This document shows positions 1 to 8,578 of a DNA stretch of 64,000 nucleotides, piece after piece. The notes beneath the pieces were generated by a model. That model was not told the DNA's origin and made no database searches. It worked only from the letters and a program-made list of their open reading frames with translations. The position numbers and the translations under genes are program-made. The DNA is from Thiomicrospira pelophila DSM 1534 (GTDB lineage Bacteria > Pseudomonadota > Gammaproteobacteria > Thiomicrospirales > Thiomicrospiraceae). The stretch covers positions 682,001-746,000 of the forward strand of contig NZ_JOMR01000001.1 of assembly GCF_000711195.1 (NCBI RefSeq). The letters are read 5' to 3'. Position 1 is the first letter of the stretch. Every line of letters begins with the position of its first letter.

Positions 1-270
1 ACCATTATCTACGCAGGCCATGAAAACTACTTTCATTATGCAAATCACTTAGAAGCGGTGTATTGCGTGGCAGGTGAGGGTGAAATTGAAGATTTAGAGA
101 CAGGTGTGACGACACCGATTGAAGATGGAACGCTCTATGCTCTAAATAATCATGATCGCCATCACTTGCGTGCGACTAAGGATATGCGTTTGATTTGTGT
201 GTTTAATCCACCGGTTACCGGCCGTGAAGTACACGATGAAAACGGTGTTTACCCTCTGATCACTGAATAA
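1..270 (+). CDS. ectC: L-ectoine synthase, C-terminal part
   Basis: EctC closes the ring of N-gamma-acetyl-diaminobutyrate to form ectoine, a cytoplasmic compatible solute. The frame is open from base 1 ([20 protein letters not shown]) to the stop at 268-270, so the gene starts outside the window. The visible 89 residues carry the cupin signature of the family: [16 protein letters not shown], then GTLYAL, and the very characteristic [18 protein letters not shown] near the C-terminus. About two thirds of a normal 130-residue EctC is present. ectA and ectB would be expected upstream but cannot be seen. A hairpin follows the stop. Identification is confident on motif content. Confidence 0.93.
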   Translation, partial: TIIYAGHENYFHYANHLEAVYCVAGEGEIEDLETGVTTPIEDGTLYALNNHDRHHLRATKDMRLICVFNPPVTGREVHDENGVYPLITE

Positions 271-284
271 TCTGTTCACCATTA

Positions 285-307
285 GGCCTGGTTGTTTTTG
301 CCAGGCC
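285..307 (+). terminator. hairpin after ectC
   Basis: GGCCTGG at 285-291 pairs with CCAGGCC at 301-307 across a 9-nt T-rich loop. The left arm is a degenerate copy (two mismatches) of the repeated palindrome ACCAGGCCTGGT. It starts 15 bp after the ectC stop. No U-tract follows the stem, so it may be an mRNA 3'-end hairpin rather than a strong intrinsic terminator. Confidence 0.45.
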
Positions 308-357
308 GTTCCCCTTATCTGCATTCCTACTCATTCACTTAATCGAACCGAGGTTTT

Positions 358-795
358 ATGAAACTATTGGGGTCGTTTCGTCAATTTAAGCATTGGATAA
401 CCCTAGGGCTTTCTGTTCTACTTGCCGTCATTATTTACTTATGGTGGTTGTTCGTTAGTCCGCTTGGATACAGCGCACAGAGAGTTGATGATTTATCAGA
501 ACAAGCCAGTTATCGAGTATTTGCTTACGGAACCTTAACCAATCCGGTCATTCGTTGGTTGATTATTCATCAACGGGTTGATACTCAGCCAGCCCAGTTG
601 CGTGATTATCACCAGGTAGGGCTAGATGTTCATGTGCGTAAAGGTGCTGTTACAGAAGGGGTAGTGTTTGAAGTAGATGCAAATGCGTTGCGTAAATTGG
701 ATCGTTATGAGCGTGTAGGTGAACGCTACAAGCGTGTAAAAATGAGTTTAACTGATGGCTCTCAAGCTTGGGTTTACCAGCGCTTGGAACCGTAA
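358..795 (+). CDS. membrane-anchored gamma-glutamylcyclotransferase (AIG2)-like protein
   Basis: A 145-residue protein with one N-terminal membrane segment (about residues 12-32, ITLGLSVLLAVIIYLWWLFV) followed by an AIG2/GGCT fold. The fold signature is VFAYGTLTNP near residue 57, then a short core ending in EGVVFEVDANALRKLDRYE. Family members split gamma-glutamyl or related amide bonds with cyclisation; the substrate here is unknown. Start ATG 358 has GAGG at 350-353. It is 18 bp upstream of an amidoligase gene on the same strand, so the two probably form an operon that makes and trims a gamma-amide product. The membrane anchor is unusual for a GGCT. Confidence 0.75.
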   Translation: MKLLGSFRQFKHWITLGLSVLLAVIIYLWWLFVSPLGYSAQRVDDLSEQASYRVFAYGTLTNPVIRWLIIHQRVDTQPAQLRDYHQVGLDVHVRKGAVTEGVVFEVDANALRKLDRYERVGERYKRVKMSLTDGSQAWVYQRLEP

Positions 796-813
796 GTTTA
801 AATAGGAATTAAT

Positions 814-1812
814 ATGTCAACCAAGAGTCCATTAAAACCGCTTGTCTTTACTCATAACTTTGAAGGCAATAAGCGCCGAATTGGTGTCGAAATTGAAATG
901 AGTGGCTTGGGTGTGGATGAGTTGGCTCAGATTGTAGCCAAGCATTTTAATCTAACCGTTAAAACGGATGGTCGTTACGAGCGCCTTTTAAAAGGTGATG
1001 CGGCAGGTGACTGGAAGGTAGAGCTGGATTTTGATTTGTTAAAGCGCTGGGGGCGTCAAGAGAGACTTGGCGATTCTTTTATGGACGAGTTGGATGCTAG
1101 TTTAGAGAAAACTCTAAAAACCCTTTCTGAACAAATTGTGCCATTAGAACTGGTGAGCCCGCCCATTGAGATGGATAGGCTAGTTGAGGTGGAGTCGTTG
1201 GTTGAACAATTAACAAAAGCCGGTGCGGAAGGCACATCTGACCGATGGCGCAATGCGTTTGGCATGCAGTTCAACCCCGAGATGCCGAGTTTAGATTCTC
1301 AGATGATTGTGCGTTTTTTGAAAGCTTTTTTGTGCTTATATGATTGGCTTGAAAAGCGTGCTGATATTAATCTTACGCGTAAGATCACCAGTTATGTCGA
1401 TCCATTTCCTCGTGCTTATGTGCTTAAAGTTATTGCGCCAGATTATTGGCCGAATCAGGATCAATTAATTGATGATTATTTGAGCTATAACCCAACCCGA
1501 AATCGGGCACTTGATATGCTGCCATTGTTTCGCTTTCTTGATGAAAGTCGAGTGCTGGCTATCGCGGATGATGTGTTAATCAAATCACGTCCAACCTTGC
1601 ATTATCGATTACCAGATAGTGAGATAGGACAGCCTAGCTGGGGGATTCACCAGGCCTGGAATGACTGGTTAGAGGTGGAGAAGTTAGTGTTCGACTCGGC
1701 TCGTTTAGATAGGGTGTGTGAAGCTTATCAAATATTTTTAGCTCATCCGATTGAACGGTTTGTTAATAACTGGGATGAGCTAGTGGTGACATTTTTAGCA
1801 GAAGATCGCTAA
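814..1812 (+). CDS. putative amidoligase (COOH-NH2 ligase) family protein
   Basis: A 332-residue soluble protein resembling the amidoligase_2 family of glutamine-synthetase-fold COOH-NH2 ligases. The N-terminal strand RRIGVEIEMSGLGVDEL is the metal/ATP-binding acidic motif of that fold, followed by VELDFD and an ELVSPPIEM strand with further acidic ligands. Family members are predicted to join amino acids or peptides through amide bonds at the cost of ATP. The AIG2-like gene just upstream is a partner repeatedly seen with these ligases. AGGAA precedes ATG 814. One near-copy of the genomic palindrome lies at 1649-1660 and encodes HQAWN. The biochemical product is unknown. Confidence 0.72.
   Translation: MSTKSPLKPLVFTHNFEGNKRRIGVEIEMSGLGVDELAQIVAKHFNLTVKTDGRYERLLKGDAAGDWKVELDFDLLKRWGRQERLGDSFMDELDASLEKTLKTLSEQIVPLELVSPPIEMDRLVEVESLVEQLTKAGAEGTSDRWRNAFGMQFNPEMPSLDSQMIVRFLKAFLCLYDWLEKRADINLTRKITSYVDPFPRAYVLKVIAPDYWPNQDQLIDDYLSYNPTRNRALDMLPLFRFLDESRVLAIADDVLIKSRPTLHYRLPDSEIGQPSWGIHQAWNDWLEVEKLVFDSARLDRVCEAYQIFLAHPIERFVNNWDELVVTFLAEDR
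1649..1660. repeat. palindromic repeat, 1 mismatch (ACCAGGCCTGGA)
   Basis: Variant of ACCAGGCCTGGT with the last base changed, inside the amidoligase gene and read as HQAW. Confidence 0.7.
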
Positions 1813-1823
1813 CCTTAAAGGCG

Positions 1824-2405
1824 TTAACCGCGTTTCAGGTTGTATTCGTAAGTTAAAAACTGCTTTAGGATGTCTGCCTGAACTGGTTTATGCATAACTG
1901 TGATGTCTTTAGGTAGCCTTTCACGATCGATTTCACTAGGTTTTTCGCCCGTCATTACAATAATTGTTGCGGCTTTGGTAGTTTCAAAGTTACGCATTGC
2001 ATGTACCATACTGTAACCGTCCATTTGCGGCATAATGAGATCTGCAAAAATAATTTCTGGCTTGTAGCGTCCAGCATTAATGAGACCTTCGTAACCATCA
2101 TTAGCGGTCAGAACTTTCATTGGGAAGTCCAAGCTTTGGGCCATTGACTTAATCAACTCTTGTGAAATTCGATCATCATCTACAACTAATACTTTTAATA
2201 CCCCATCGTCTTCATTGGCTCTTTCACGGCCATTTTGCATAATGTACTCATCTACAGATGAACGCAATAAACGACGATGACCGCCCGGTGTTTTCCATAT
2301 TTGCAGAACACCTTCATCTGCCAAGCGCTTGATGACTGTTTTGGATACGCCAATCAAGTCGCAAGCTTCGGTGGTTGTGATGTACTTAGAATTAGTTTTT
2401 GCCAT
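1824..2405 (-). CDS. HTH (MerR/excisionase-type) - receiver domain regulator
   Basis: A 193-residue regulator in an unusual order: an N-terminal winged helix of the MerR/excisionase type (residues 8-56, ITTTEACDLIGVSKTVIKRL ... TPGGHRRL) and a C-terminal CheY-like receiver (about 70-190). The receiver has its acidic cluster at D76-D78, the phospho-acceptor D122 in FADLIMPQMDG, the conserved T152 and K173 in HKP, so phosphorylation looks possible. In classical response regulators the receiver comes first. No histidine kinase is adjacent. It ends 11 bp from the convergent amidoligase gene. Target genes are unknown. Confidence 0.82.
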   Translation of the reverse strand: MAKTNSKYITTTEACDLIGVSKTVIKRLADEGVLQIWKTPGGHRRLLRSSVDEYIMQNGRERANEDDGVLKVLVVDDDRISQELIKSMAQSLDFPMKVLTANDGYEGLINAGRYKPEIIFADLIMPQMDGYSMVHAMRNFETTKAATIIVMTGEKPSEIDRERLPKDITVMHKPVQADILKQFLTYEYNLKRG

Positions 2406-2596
2406 GAATCGTCTCGGATAGTTCGAATTGTTACTTTATGAAGTATTGTATCTGCTTTTTTGTAAAAGTGGGCAAAAATTTGAATTTTTAAGGTTTATGA
2501 GTGCATTATAGTGTCTTAACCGTTTTTAAGATGATTAATTCGCGCTTTTTGAGTAATCTAGTACCCTGGTTTAGTTAATTATTAGCCATTTAAAAT

Positions 2597-2956
2597 TTAA
2601 AGTTGTGATTTTTGGTGGCTGTTAATGAAGTTTGAAATGATGCGTTGTTGATGTGAGTTTAATTTATCAAAAGCCAAGCCAATCAAGAACTGGCCTCGAA
2701 CAGGAGTGCTGTGAACAAGCCAAGAATTGAGCTTTAATTCAATAAATTCATCATTAAAAGGCAAGCTAAACTTTACTTCTACAGGGGCGTCGGGGTTTAT
2801 TTTTATGGCGCTGGTTGCGCCCAGTCCAGTCAGGGATAGATTAATCATCGTTATACCTAAACTTAGGTTTTGATGATTTAAGATAATTGGTCTGTGAGTG
2901 GTTATTCGTTTATTATGACGAAGCTCGGTGTTTGAGTTTGAACTTTTATTTGACAT
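2597..2956 (-). CDS. PilZ domain protein
   Basis: A 119-residue single-domain PilZ protein. The c-di-GMP-binding signatures are present: R13xxxR17 and, after a short loop, N39xSxxG44 (NLSLTG), followed by strands ending in FLIGLAFDKL. PilZ domains change conformation on c-di-GMP binding and control motility or surface behaviour. It is divergent from the HMA-parC pair. The 190 bp upstream of the neighbouring HTH-receiver gene separate the two minus-strand genes, so they may be independent units. Its partner is unknown. Confidence 0.85.
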   Translation of the reverse strand: MSNKSSNSNTELRHNKRITTHRPIILNHQNLSLGITMINLSLTGLGATSAIKINPDAPVEVKFSLPFNDEFIELKLNSWLVHSTPVRGQFLIGLAFDKLNSHQQRIISNFINSHQKSQL

Positions 2957-2995
2957 AATGCTCGTTTCTTAATTTACTAGATATAGGTGATTACT

Positions 2996-3274
2996 ATGCA
3001 ACATAGATTGAATGTTGACAATATAAAATGCGGCGGTTGTGCTCATTCTATTGTATCTAAGTTATCGGGTTTGGATGGCGTGACGGATGTCACTGTCGAC
3101 GTTGAGCAGGGGCAAGTTACGTTTTCTTCTAAAAACGAATTAATTGATCAGGTTAAATCAGAGCTTAAGAGTATAGGTTATCCAGTAGCAGGATCATTGG
3201 AAGGTTTGGGTGCGGTCGGGGCTAAAGCCAAATCATTTGTTAGTTGTGCAATCGGTAAAGTGACTAAGGAGTAA
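2996..3274 (+). CDS. heavy-metal-associated (HMA) domain protein, CopZ-like
   Basis: A 92-residue small protein with a ferredoxin-like HMA domain. The metal-binding loop is C12-G-G-C15 in [11 protein letters not shown]; strands such as [15 protein letters not shown] and the terminal IGYPV follow. CopZ-like proteins carry Cu(I) in the cytoplasm. An extra C-terminal tail of about 25 residues contains one further cysteine. I prefer ATG 2996 over an in-frame GTG at 2987, because the GTG overlaps the AGGTG ribosome site. It stops 2 bp before parC, so it is probably cotranscribed with it, without an obvious functional link. No copper ATPase is nearby. Confidence 0.82.
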   Translation: MQHRLNVDNIKCGGCAHSIVSKLSGLDGVTDVTVDVEQGQVTFSSKNELIDQVKSELKSIGYPVAGSLEGLGAVGAKAKSFVSCAIGKVTKE

Positions 3275-3276
3275 GT

Positions 3277-5505
3277 GTGTCTCAGCAAATCATCAACTAC
3301 GAGGGAGTGGAGCAGCAGAGCGTAGCTCACTTCACAGAGAAGGCTTATCTTGATTACGCGATGTACGTAATTTTAGATCGTGCCTTACCTCATATTGGTG
3401 ATGGCTTAAAGCCGGTTCAACGACGAATTATTTATGCGATGTCTGAGCTAGGATTGAAGGCGACATCGAAATATAAAAAATCAGCTCGTACTGTGGGGGA
3501 TGTGCTGGGTAAATTCCATCCACATGGTGACAGCGCTTGTTATGAAGCCATGGTTCTGATGGCACAGGACTTTTCATTCCGTTATACCTTAGTCGATGGA
3601 CAGGGTAATTGGGGTTCAATTGATGATCCCAAATCGTTTGCGGCTATGCGTTACACCGAATCAAGGCTGTCTAAGTTTGCTCAGTTGTTACTAGATGAAG
3701 TAGGACAAGGTACCGTTGATTGGGTACCTAATTTTGATGGTACGATGAGTGAGCCGCTCGTCTTACCAGCTAGAGTGCCTCATATATTGCTGAATGGCAC
3801 ATCGGGGATTGCAGTTGGTATGGCTACCGATATACCGCCACATAATTTACGTGAAATTGTGGCTGGTTGTATTGCCCTAATTGCAAATCCAAAACTAACC
3901 GATGCGGAATTGTTTGAACTCGTTCCAGGCCCGGATTACCCGAATGAAGCTTTAATTATTACACCAAAAGAAGAATTGGCCCAACTTTACACTACCGGTC
4001 ATGGCTCGGTACGTCAACGTGCTGCGTATGAAGTTGAAGACGATGTTAATGTGGTAGTACATGCGCTGCCTTTTCAAGTATCCGGTGCCAAGGTATTAGA
4101 GCAGATTGCGAATCAAATGCGCGCGAAAAAATTGCCGATGGTGGTAGATTTACGCGATGAGTCAGATCATGAAAATCCGACCCGTTTGGTTATTGAATTG
4201 CGTTCTAAGCGTATTGATGTGCATGCCACGATGCTGCACTTATTTGCCAGTACCGATCTTGAACGTAGTTATCGTGTGAACTTAAATGTGATTGGCTTAA
4301 ATGGTCGTCCGCAAGTTAAAAATTTGCGTGGTTTATTGCTTGAATGGTTGTCTTATAGAGTAGAAACTGTGCGCCGCCGGCTACAGTACCGATTGGATAA
4401 GGTGCTGGATCGTTTGCATATTTTAGATGGTTTATTAATTGCCTTTTTAAACATAGATGAAGTCATTGCGATTATTCGTGAAGAAGATAAGCCTAAACCT
4501 GTATTAATGGCGCGTTTTGGTTTAAGTGATATTCAAGCCGAAGCGATTCTAGAACTTAAGTTACGTCATTTGGCACGTCTAGAAGAAATGAAAATCCGTG
4601 GTGAGCAAGCCGAGCTAGAGGCTGAACGTAAAAAACTTGAACGTATCCTATCCAGTGAAACACGCCTTAATACTCAGGTAAAAAAAGAGCTACTGGCCGA
4701 TGCAGAGCTTTATGGTGATGATCGTCGTTCATCCTTATTGGAGGTGGACGCGGCTCGTGCCATGAGTGAACAAGATTTGTTGCCATCTGAACCCATTACT
4801 GTTGTGTTGTCGGATAATGGTTGGGTCAGAGCGGCAAAAGGACATGATGTGGATGGACGTCAGCTGGCCTATAAATCAGGAGATAGCTTTGCTGGTCAGG
4901 CATTCGGCCAGAGTCGGCAAATGGTGGTGTTTTTTGATTCAACGGGTCGTAGTTACAGTCTGCCTGGACATAGTTTACCTTCCGCTAGAAGTCATGGCGA
5001 ACCGTTAAGTGGTCGTTTGAATTTACCAGCCGGAGGCCGTATAACCCAAGTGATGATGGGTGAGCCAAAGCAGAAAGTTGTACTAGCTTCATCGGCAGGT
5101 TATGGGTTTATAACGAGTTTAGACAATTTAGTATCTAAAAACAAATCAGGTAAAGCGATTTTAAGTTTGCCAGTTAAGTCTGAAGTATTGACACCTTGTG
5201 CAGTGAAGTCGGGTGACTGGATTGTTGTGGTAACGTCTGAGCCGAGACTTTTAGTGTTTGTCTCTGATGAGTTACCTGAGCTCGCTAAGGGTAAGGGTAA
5301 TAAGTTGATACAGCTGGCCAAAGGTGAGCAGGTTATGGCTGTGTTCGCCTGTGAGCCTGGCAGTAAACTAGACTTTGTTGCGGGAGATTATGTTAAAACG
5401 CTAAGCGCAAGCGCAATTGAAGAGGCGTTATCGCAACGAGCTAAACGTGGAGTGGCCTTGCCAAGAACCTTAAAAAAAGTAAATGAGATTCGTGTCGCAC
5501 AATAG
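3277..5505 (+). CDS. parC: DNA topoisomerase IV subunit A
   Basis: ParC is the DNA-breaking subunit of topoisomerase IV, which decatenates daughter chromosomes. The length of 742 residues is typical. The N-terminal part holds [14 protein letters not shown], the quinolone-resistance region [12 protein letters not shown] (S86 and E90 are the usual sensitive residues) and the catalytic Tyr126 in AAMRYTE. The C-terminal beta-pinwheel is shorter and more divergent than in GyrA and lacks a GyrA-box, which supports ParC. The start is GTG 3277, 2 bp after the HMA gene, preceded by AAGGAG. parE is not adjacent. Confidence 0.95.
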   Translation: MSQQIINYEGVEQQSVAHFTEKAYLDYAMYVILDRALPHIGDGLKPVQRRIIYAMSELGLKATSKYKKSARTVGDVLGKFHPHGDSACYEAMVLMAQDFSFRYTLVDGQGNWGSIDDPKSFAAMRYTESRLSKFAQLLLDEVGQGTVDWVPNFDGTMSEPLVLPARVPHILLNGTSGIAVGMATDIPPHNLREIVAGCIALIANPKLTDAELFELVPGPDYPNEALIITPKEELAQLYTTGHGSVRQRAAYEVEDDVNVVVHALPFQVSGAKVLEQIANQMRAKKLPMVVDLRDESDHENPTRLVIELRSKRIDVHATMLHLFASTDLERSYRVNLNVIGLNGRPQVKNLRGLLLEWLSYRVETVRRRLQYRLDKVLDRLHILDGLLIAFLNIDEVIAIIREEDKPKPVLMARFGLSDIQAEAILELKLRHLARLEEMKIRGEQAELEAERKKLERILSSETRLNTQVKKELLADAELYGDDRRSSLLEVDAARAMSEQDLLPSEPITVVLSDNGWVRAAKGHDVDGRQLAYKSGDSFAGQAFGQSRQMVVFFDSTGRSYSLPGHSLPSARSHGEPLSGRLNLPAGGRITQVMMGEPKQKVVLASSAGYGFITSLDNLVSKNKSGKAILSLPVKSEVLTPCAVKSGDWIVVVTSEPRLLVFVSDELPELAKGKGNKLIQLAKGEQVMAVFACEPGSKLDFVAGDYVKTLSASAIEEALSQRAKRGVALPRTLKKVNEIRVAQ

Positions 5506-5564
5506 TCTGGCATAGCAGTTGCTTTGCTTATCGGCAGCAAAAGCAATCAAAATAAAAACGTGCA

Positions 5565-5582
5565 ATCCAAGTTGACTTGGAT
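5565..5582. other. perfect hairpin in the parC-motA gap
   Basis: ATCCAAG at 5565-5571 and CTTGGAT at 5576-5582 form a 7-bp stem with a TTGA loop, 27 bp upstream of the motA start. There is no U-tract. It could be a 5'-leader structure of motAB or an operator; no function can be assigned. Confidence 0.4.
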
Positions 5583-5609
5583 GTGAATTAACTCGGTGAA
5601 TGGTCAAAT

Positions 5610-6452
5610 ATGAGTATTATTGCAAAACCCCTCGGGATCTTAGTTATATTTTTGAGCTTTCTCGGCGGCTTCAAGCTAATGGGTGGCGATCTTGCTGCAA
5701 TTTGGCATCCCTCTGAATTGGTGATTATCTTAGGTGTGGCCTTGGGTGCTTTCATGGTATCTACACCTATGTATATTTGGTTTGATGCGATTAAGAGTAC
5801 AGGGCGAGTATTTGCAGGGGATCGGGTCAATAAGCGTTTATACGCTGAAACGATTGGCCTGCTTGAAGAGTTGGCTAGAACAGCGCGTGCCAGTGGTATG
5901 TTGGCATTGGAGAAGCATGTCGTAAACCCCGGAGTTAGTCCGATATTTAGTCATTATTCCTTGGTAATGAAACATAAGCAGTTGCGTAAATTTATTGTAG
6001 ATAACTTTAGTTATCTACTGCTCAACCCACCGCAAAGCCAGCATTTTGAGGATCATTTACTAGATCAGATTGATGGTATTTATAACTCCATGATGGAGTT
6101 GCCAAAAGCGACCGGAAAAGTAGCCGATTGGTTACCAGGTTTTGGTATCGTGGCCGCCATTATGGGCGTTATTTTGACTATGACTCTACTGGGTGGTGAG
6201 ATGGATGTGGCATTGATCGGTCAGTCTGTTGGGGCGGCTTTAGTCGGGACATTAGCAGGCGTATTCTTCGCATTTGCATTAGTGGCGCCCTTTACTCACG
6301 CATTAGAGGTGATGAATCGACAGGATCGTACACTGCTTGAAATGACAGCGGCTTTTATTGCCGCTTATGCAAATGGGGTTTCACCTAACCTTGCGGTTGA
6401 GGTTGCGCGTCAGCGCATTCCGCCCGAATATGATGTTCCTCGGAATAATTAA
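5610..6452 (+). CDS. motA: flagellar motor stator protein MotA
   Basis: A 280-residue inner-membrane stator subunit. Together with MotB it conducts ions and pushes on FliG. Two N-terminal membrane segments (about 6-24 and 34-52) are followed by the cytoplasmic torque-generating loop. Two more segments surround ADWLPGFGIVAAIMGVILTM and the conserved VGTLAGVFFAFALVAP. The long form, with C-terminal GVSPNLAVEVARQ, matches the E. coli MotA (proton) class rather than the shorter PomA class. Coupling ion is inferred only. It is followed after 27 bp by motB. Confidence 0.93.
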   Translation: MSIIAKPLGILVIFLSFLGGFKLMGGDLAAIWHPSELVIILGVALGAFMVSTPMYIWFDAIKSTGRVFAGDRVNKRLYAETIGLLEELARTARASGMLALEKHVVNPGVSPIFSHYSLVMKHKQLRKFIVDNFSYLLLNPPQSQHFEDHLLDQIDGIYNSMMELPKATGKVADWLPGFGIVAAIMGVILTMTLLGGEMDVALIGQSVGAALVGTLAGVFFAFALVAPFTHALEVMNRQDRTLLEMTAAFIAAYANGVSPNLAVEVARQRIPPEYDVPRNN

Positions 6453-6479
6453 TGAATAATTTAAAGCAGGGAGTTTGAT

Positions 6480-7175
6480 ATGTCTCGTCGTCGCGGTGGC
6501 GGACACGATGATGGTGGCGCTCATGGTGGGTCTTGGAAGATTGCATTAGCCGACTTGATGACGGTGTTAATGGTGTTTTTCTTGGTAATGTGGTTGGTGT
6601 CGGTCGTTGATCCAGGGGATCGTGATGATTTTGTGCAGTCATTGATGGGGGATAAGACTTCGAAAGAAGTGGAACAAGATGCCAGTATCCGTGGTAGCGA
6701 ATTGAATCCATTAGATTTAAAGCCACCAGCCACCACGCTTGAGATTCAGCGGGCAATGAATCAAGTTGATCCGAAAGATATTGAAATTGAAGACACCCCT
6801 GAGTTTACAAAGATTACGCTGAAATCGGATAGTTTTTTTGAAAGTGGGCGAGCCACGATTAACGAAAAAACGCGTCTGCAATTAGAGTTGCTTGGTGAAA
6901 CCTTGGCGGGGCGTGGTCAGGCGATTCGAATTACCGGTTATACCGATAGTGCGCCTATTAATACACTTCAATATCCTTCTAACTGGGAGTTATCAGCTTC
7001 ACGAGCAGCTACGGTAGGTCGAACCTTTATTTATATGGGGGTAGATCGAGAGTTGGTCTCAATTGAAGGCCGTGCGGATAATGATGCTGTTGCACCCAAT
7101 GATACGCCTTATGGGCGCTCATTGAATCGCCGAGTTATTATTATGGTTGATAAGACCGGCAACCTTCTACCTTAA
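6480..7175 (+). CDS. motB: flagellar motor protein MotB
   Basis: A 231-residue stator partner of MotA. A glycine/arginine-rich N-terminus leads into the single membrane helix WKIALADLMTVLMVFFLVMW, in which D25 is the ion-carrying aspartate. A short linker (about residues 45-95) precedes an OmpA-like peptidoglycan-binding domain with ITGYTDSAP, NWELSASRA and SLNRRV. It is shorter than the 300-residue E. coli protein, mainly through a compact linker and C-terminus. The last 9 bases overlap the convergent methyltransferase gene. Confidence 0.93.
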   Translation: MSRRRGGGHDDGGAHGGSWKIALADLMTVLMVFFLVMWLVSVVDPGDRDDFVQSLMGDKTSKEVEQDASIRGSELNPLDLKPPATTLEIQRAMNQVDPKDIEIEDTPEFTKITLKSDSFFESGRATINEKTRLQLELLGETLAGRGQAIRITGYTDSAPINTLQYPSNWELSASRAATVGRTFIYMGVDRELVSIEGRADNDAVAPNDTPYGRSLNRRVIIMVDKTGNLLP

Positions 7176-7775
7176 TGGTTTTGTGTTCGGTTTGATGCCA
7201 ATTAACTGAATTGCTTCACCTAGCCCTGTGTGGCCCGCGCCCTCTATGATTTCTCGTTTGATCTCAGAGGCTAGAAGCCAATCTAGTCCGGTAAGTTCAC
7301 TTTTAACCTGGTTTAAATCCATTAGTAAATTTAAATCTTTTGGCCCACCCGTATCGTGTTCTATTTGTTTTTTACTATAGGCTTCGGCGATAAATAAACC
7401 GTTAGGTTTGAGTGCGGTTACTATTTTTTGGTTTACCAGCTTTCTTAACGAGGGTGGGAGATGGCAAAAAATCGCAATAACTGCATCCCATCTTGATACC
7501 CCCATTTCAAAATCTGCCAGGTCAGCGACAAGTGTTTTAAGGCTAACCCCATTTTTTTTCGCGAGTTGCTTAGCTTTGTTTAACCCCACCTCGGAGGCAT
7601 CCATTGCAGTCACTTGGTGGCCAAGTTTTGCTAAAAAGATGGCGTTTCGTCCTTCACCTTCAGCGATGCAAAGCACTTTACTATTGGGTGAAAGCTGCTC
7701 AGCTGCAGAGCGTAAAAAATCATTTGGTTCCGTACCGTATAAATAATCTTGCCGATTAAACTTTTGATTCCACAT
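7167..7775 (-). CDS. class I SAM-dependent methyltransferase
   Basis: A 202-residue Rossmann methyltransferase. Motif I is VLCIAEGEGRNAIFLAKLG (residues 35-53), with the acidic end of strand 2 at VTAMDAS, then DAVIAIFCHLPPSLR and GLFIAEAYS. The motif I variant AEGEGRN is typical of small tellurite-resistance/TehB-like methyltransferases, but the substrate is unknown. It begins 21 bp after queE on the same strand, so both may share a transcript. Its stop overlaps the end of motB. Confidence 0.78.
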   Translation of the reverse strand: MWNQKFNRQDYLYGTEPNDFLRSAAEQLSPNSKVLCIAEGEGRNAIFLAKLGHQVTAMDASEVGLNKAKQLAKKNGVSLKTLVADLADFEMGVSRWDAVIAIFCHLPPSLRKLVNQKIVTALKPNGLFIAEAYSKKQIEHDTGGPKDLNLLMDLNQVKSELTGLDWLLASEIKREIIEGAGHTGLGEAIQLIGIKPNTKPLR

Positions 7776-7796
7776 AAAATTGTCAACCCCTCTTAT

Positions 7797-8432
7797 TTAA
7801 TCAATATTCATAATTTTATGAGTCTGTAAACTAAGTTTCCATTCTGGATGTTGAAGGCAGAACTTAATCGCAGATTGAAGGTTTTTTGATTGTTGGTCGC
7901 CATCCATGGGTTGTAAATAAAAGTGTTTAAACCCTGTGAGTGGAATTTTGTTTGGCAATAAGTCAACTTGTGGATAAACCAGTTTGAGCTCATCGCCTTC
8001 GGTAAGTATCCAGGGTGCTCCCGCTTTTGGACTGACGCATATCCAGTCTATGCCATCAGGTGGTAGTTTGGTTCCATTTGTTTCAATGGCAATTTCTACC
8101 TGGTGCTGATGCATTTCATTAATCAGCGCTTGATCCACTTGCAACAATGGTTCTCCTCCAGTTAAGACCACAAAAGGGTGTTGTGGGCTAGATGTTGGCC
8201 AGAAGCTTAGTAGGTGCCGGGTTAAGGCTTGCGCATCTTCAAAACGTCCTCCGTTTTGACCGTCTGTACCAACGAAATCGGTGTCACAAAATGAACAAAT
8301 TGCATTATTGCGATCTTGTTCGCGGCCAGTCCATAGGTTGCACTGGCTAAATCGGCAGAAAATAGCCGGTCGACCAGTGTGCACGCCTTCACCTTGAAGG
8401 GAGTAAAATACTTCTTTGATCTGATAACTCAT
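7797..8432 (-). CDS. queE: 7-carboxy-7-deazaguanine synthase (radical SAM)
   Basis: QueE converts 6-carboxy-tetrahydropterin to 7-carboxy-7-deazaguanine in the synthesis of queuosine. The N-terminal YSLQGEGVHTGRPAIFCRFS is diagnostic. The [4Fe-4S] cysteines follow an expanded CX14CX2C pattern (CNLW ... CSFC) instead of CX3CX2C. TGGEPLLQ is the SAM-binding strand, and KAGAPW lies in the substrate region. I start at ATG 8432 (MSYQIKEV) with GGAA upstream; a longer in-frame start at 8492 adds 20 unconserved residues. queA and tgt of the same pathway are at 53.5-55.7 kb. Confidence 0.93.
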   Translation of the reverse strand: MSYQIKEVFYSLQGEGVHTGRPAIFCRFSQCNLWTGREQDRNNAICSFCDTDFVGTDGQNGGRFEDAQALTRHLLSFWPTSSPQHPFVVLTGGEPLLQVDQALINEMHQHQVEIAIETNGTKLPPDGIDWICVSPKAGAPWILTEGDELKLVYPQVDLLPNKIPLTGFKHFYLQPMDGDQQSKNLQSAIKFCLQHPEWKLSLQTHKIMNID

Positions 8433-8477
8433 GTTGTTTCCGCAAGGTTTAGTTCGAATTGGTGATATTTTACTACG

Positions 8478-8503
8478 TTGTAAAAGTTTCAAAATGTTAT
8501 AAT
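8478..8503 (+). promoter_or_regulatory. possible sigma-70 promoter for leuCDB
   Basis: A perfect TATAAT lies at 8498-8503 with TTGTAA at 8478-8483. The spacing is only 14 bp, which is short, so the -35 assignment is doubtful. It sits 76 bp before the leuC start in the gap between divergent queE and leuC. Confidence 0.35.
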
Positions 8504-8578
8504 CGAAAACTATTTTTTAGACTTTAGCTTGCTCGGAATATGTGTACCGCTCAAGTATTAATGGATACGGAAAAACTA

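Noticed and set aside
2505-2533. TATAAT on the minus strand upstream of the HTH-receiver gene as a promoter
   Set aside because: No acceptable -35 box at 16-18 bp, so the call would rest on one hexamer in AT-rich DNA.
5529-5540. TTATCGGC upstream of motA as sigma-28 -10 box
   Set aside because: The match to GCCGATAA is on the wrong strand for motA and has no TAAA box at the proper distance.
6385-6756. Long open frame on the minus strand over motA-motB
   Set aside because: It is a shadow of two clear genes, shows no domain and no ribosome site.
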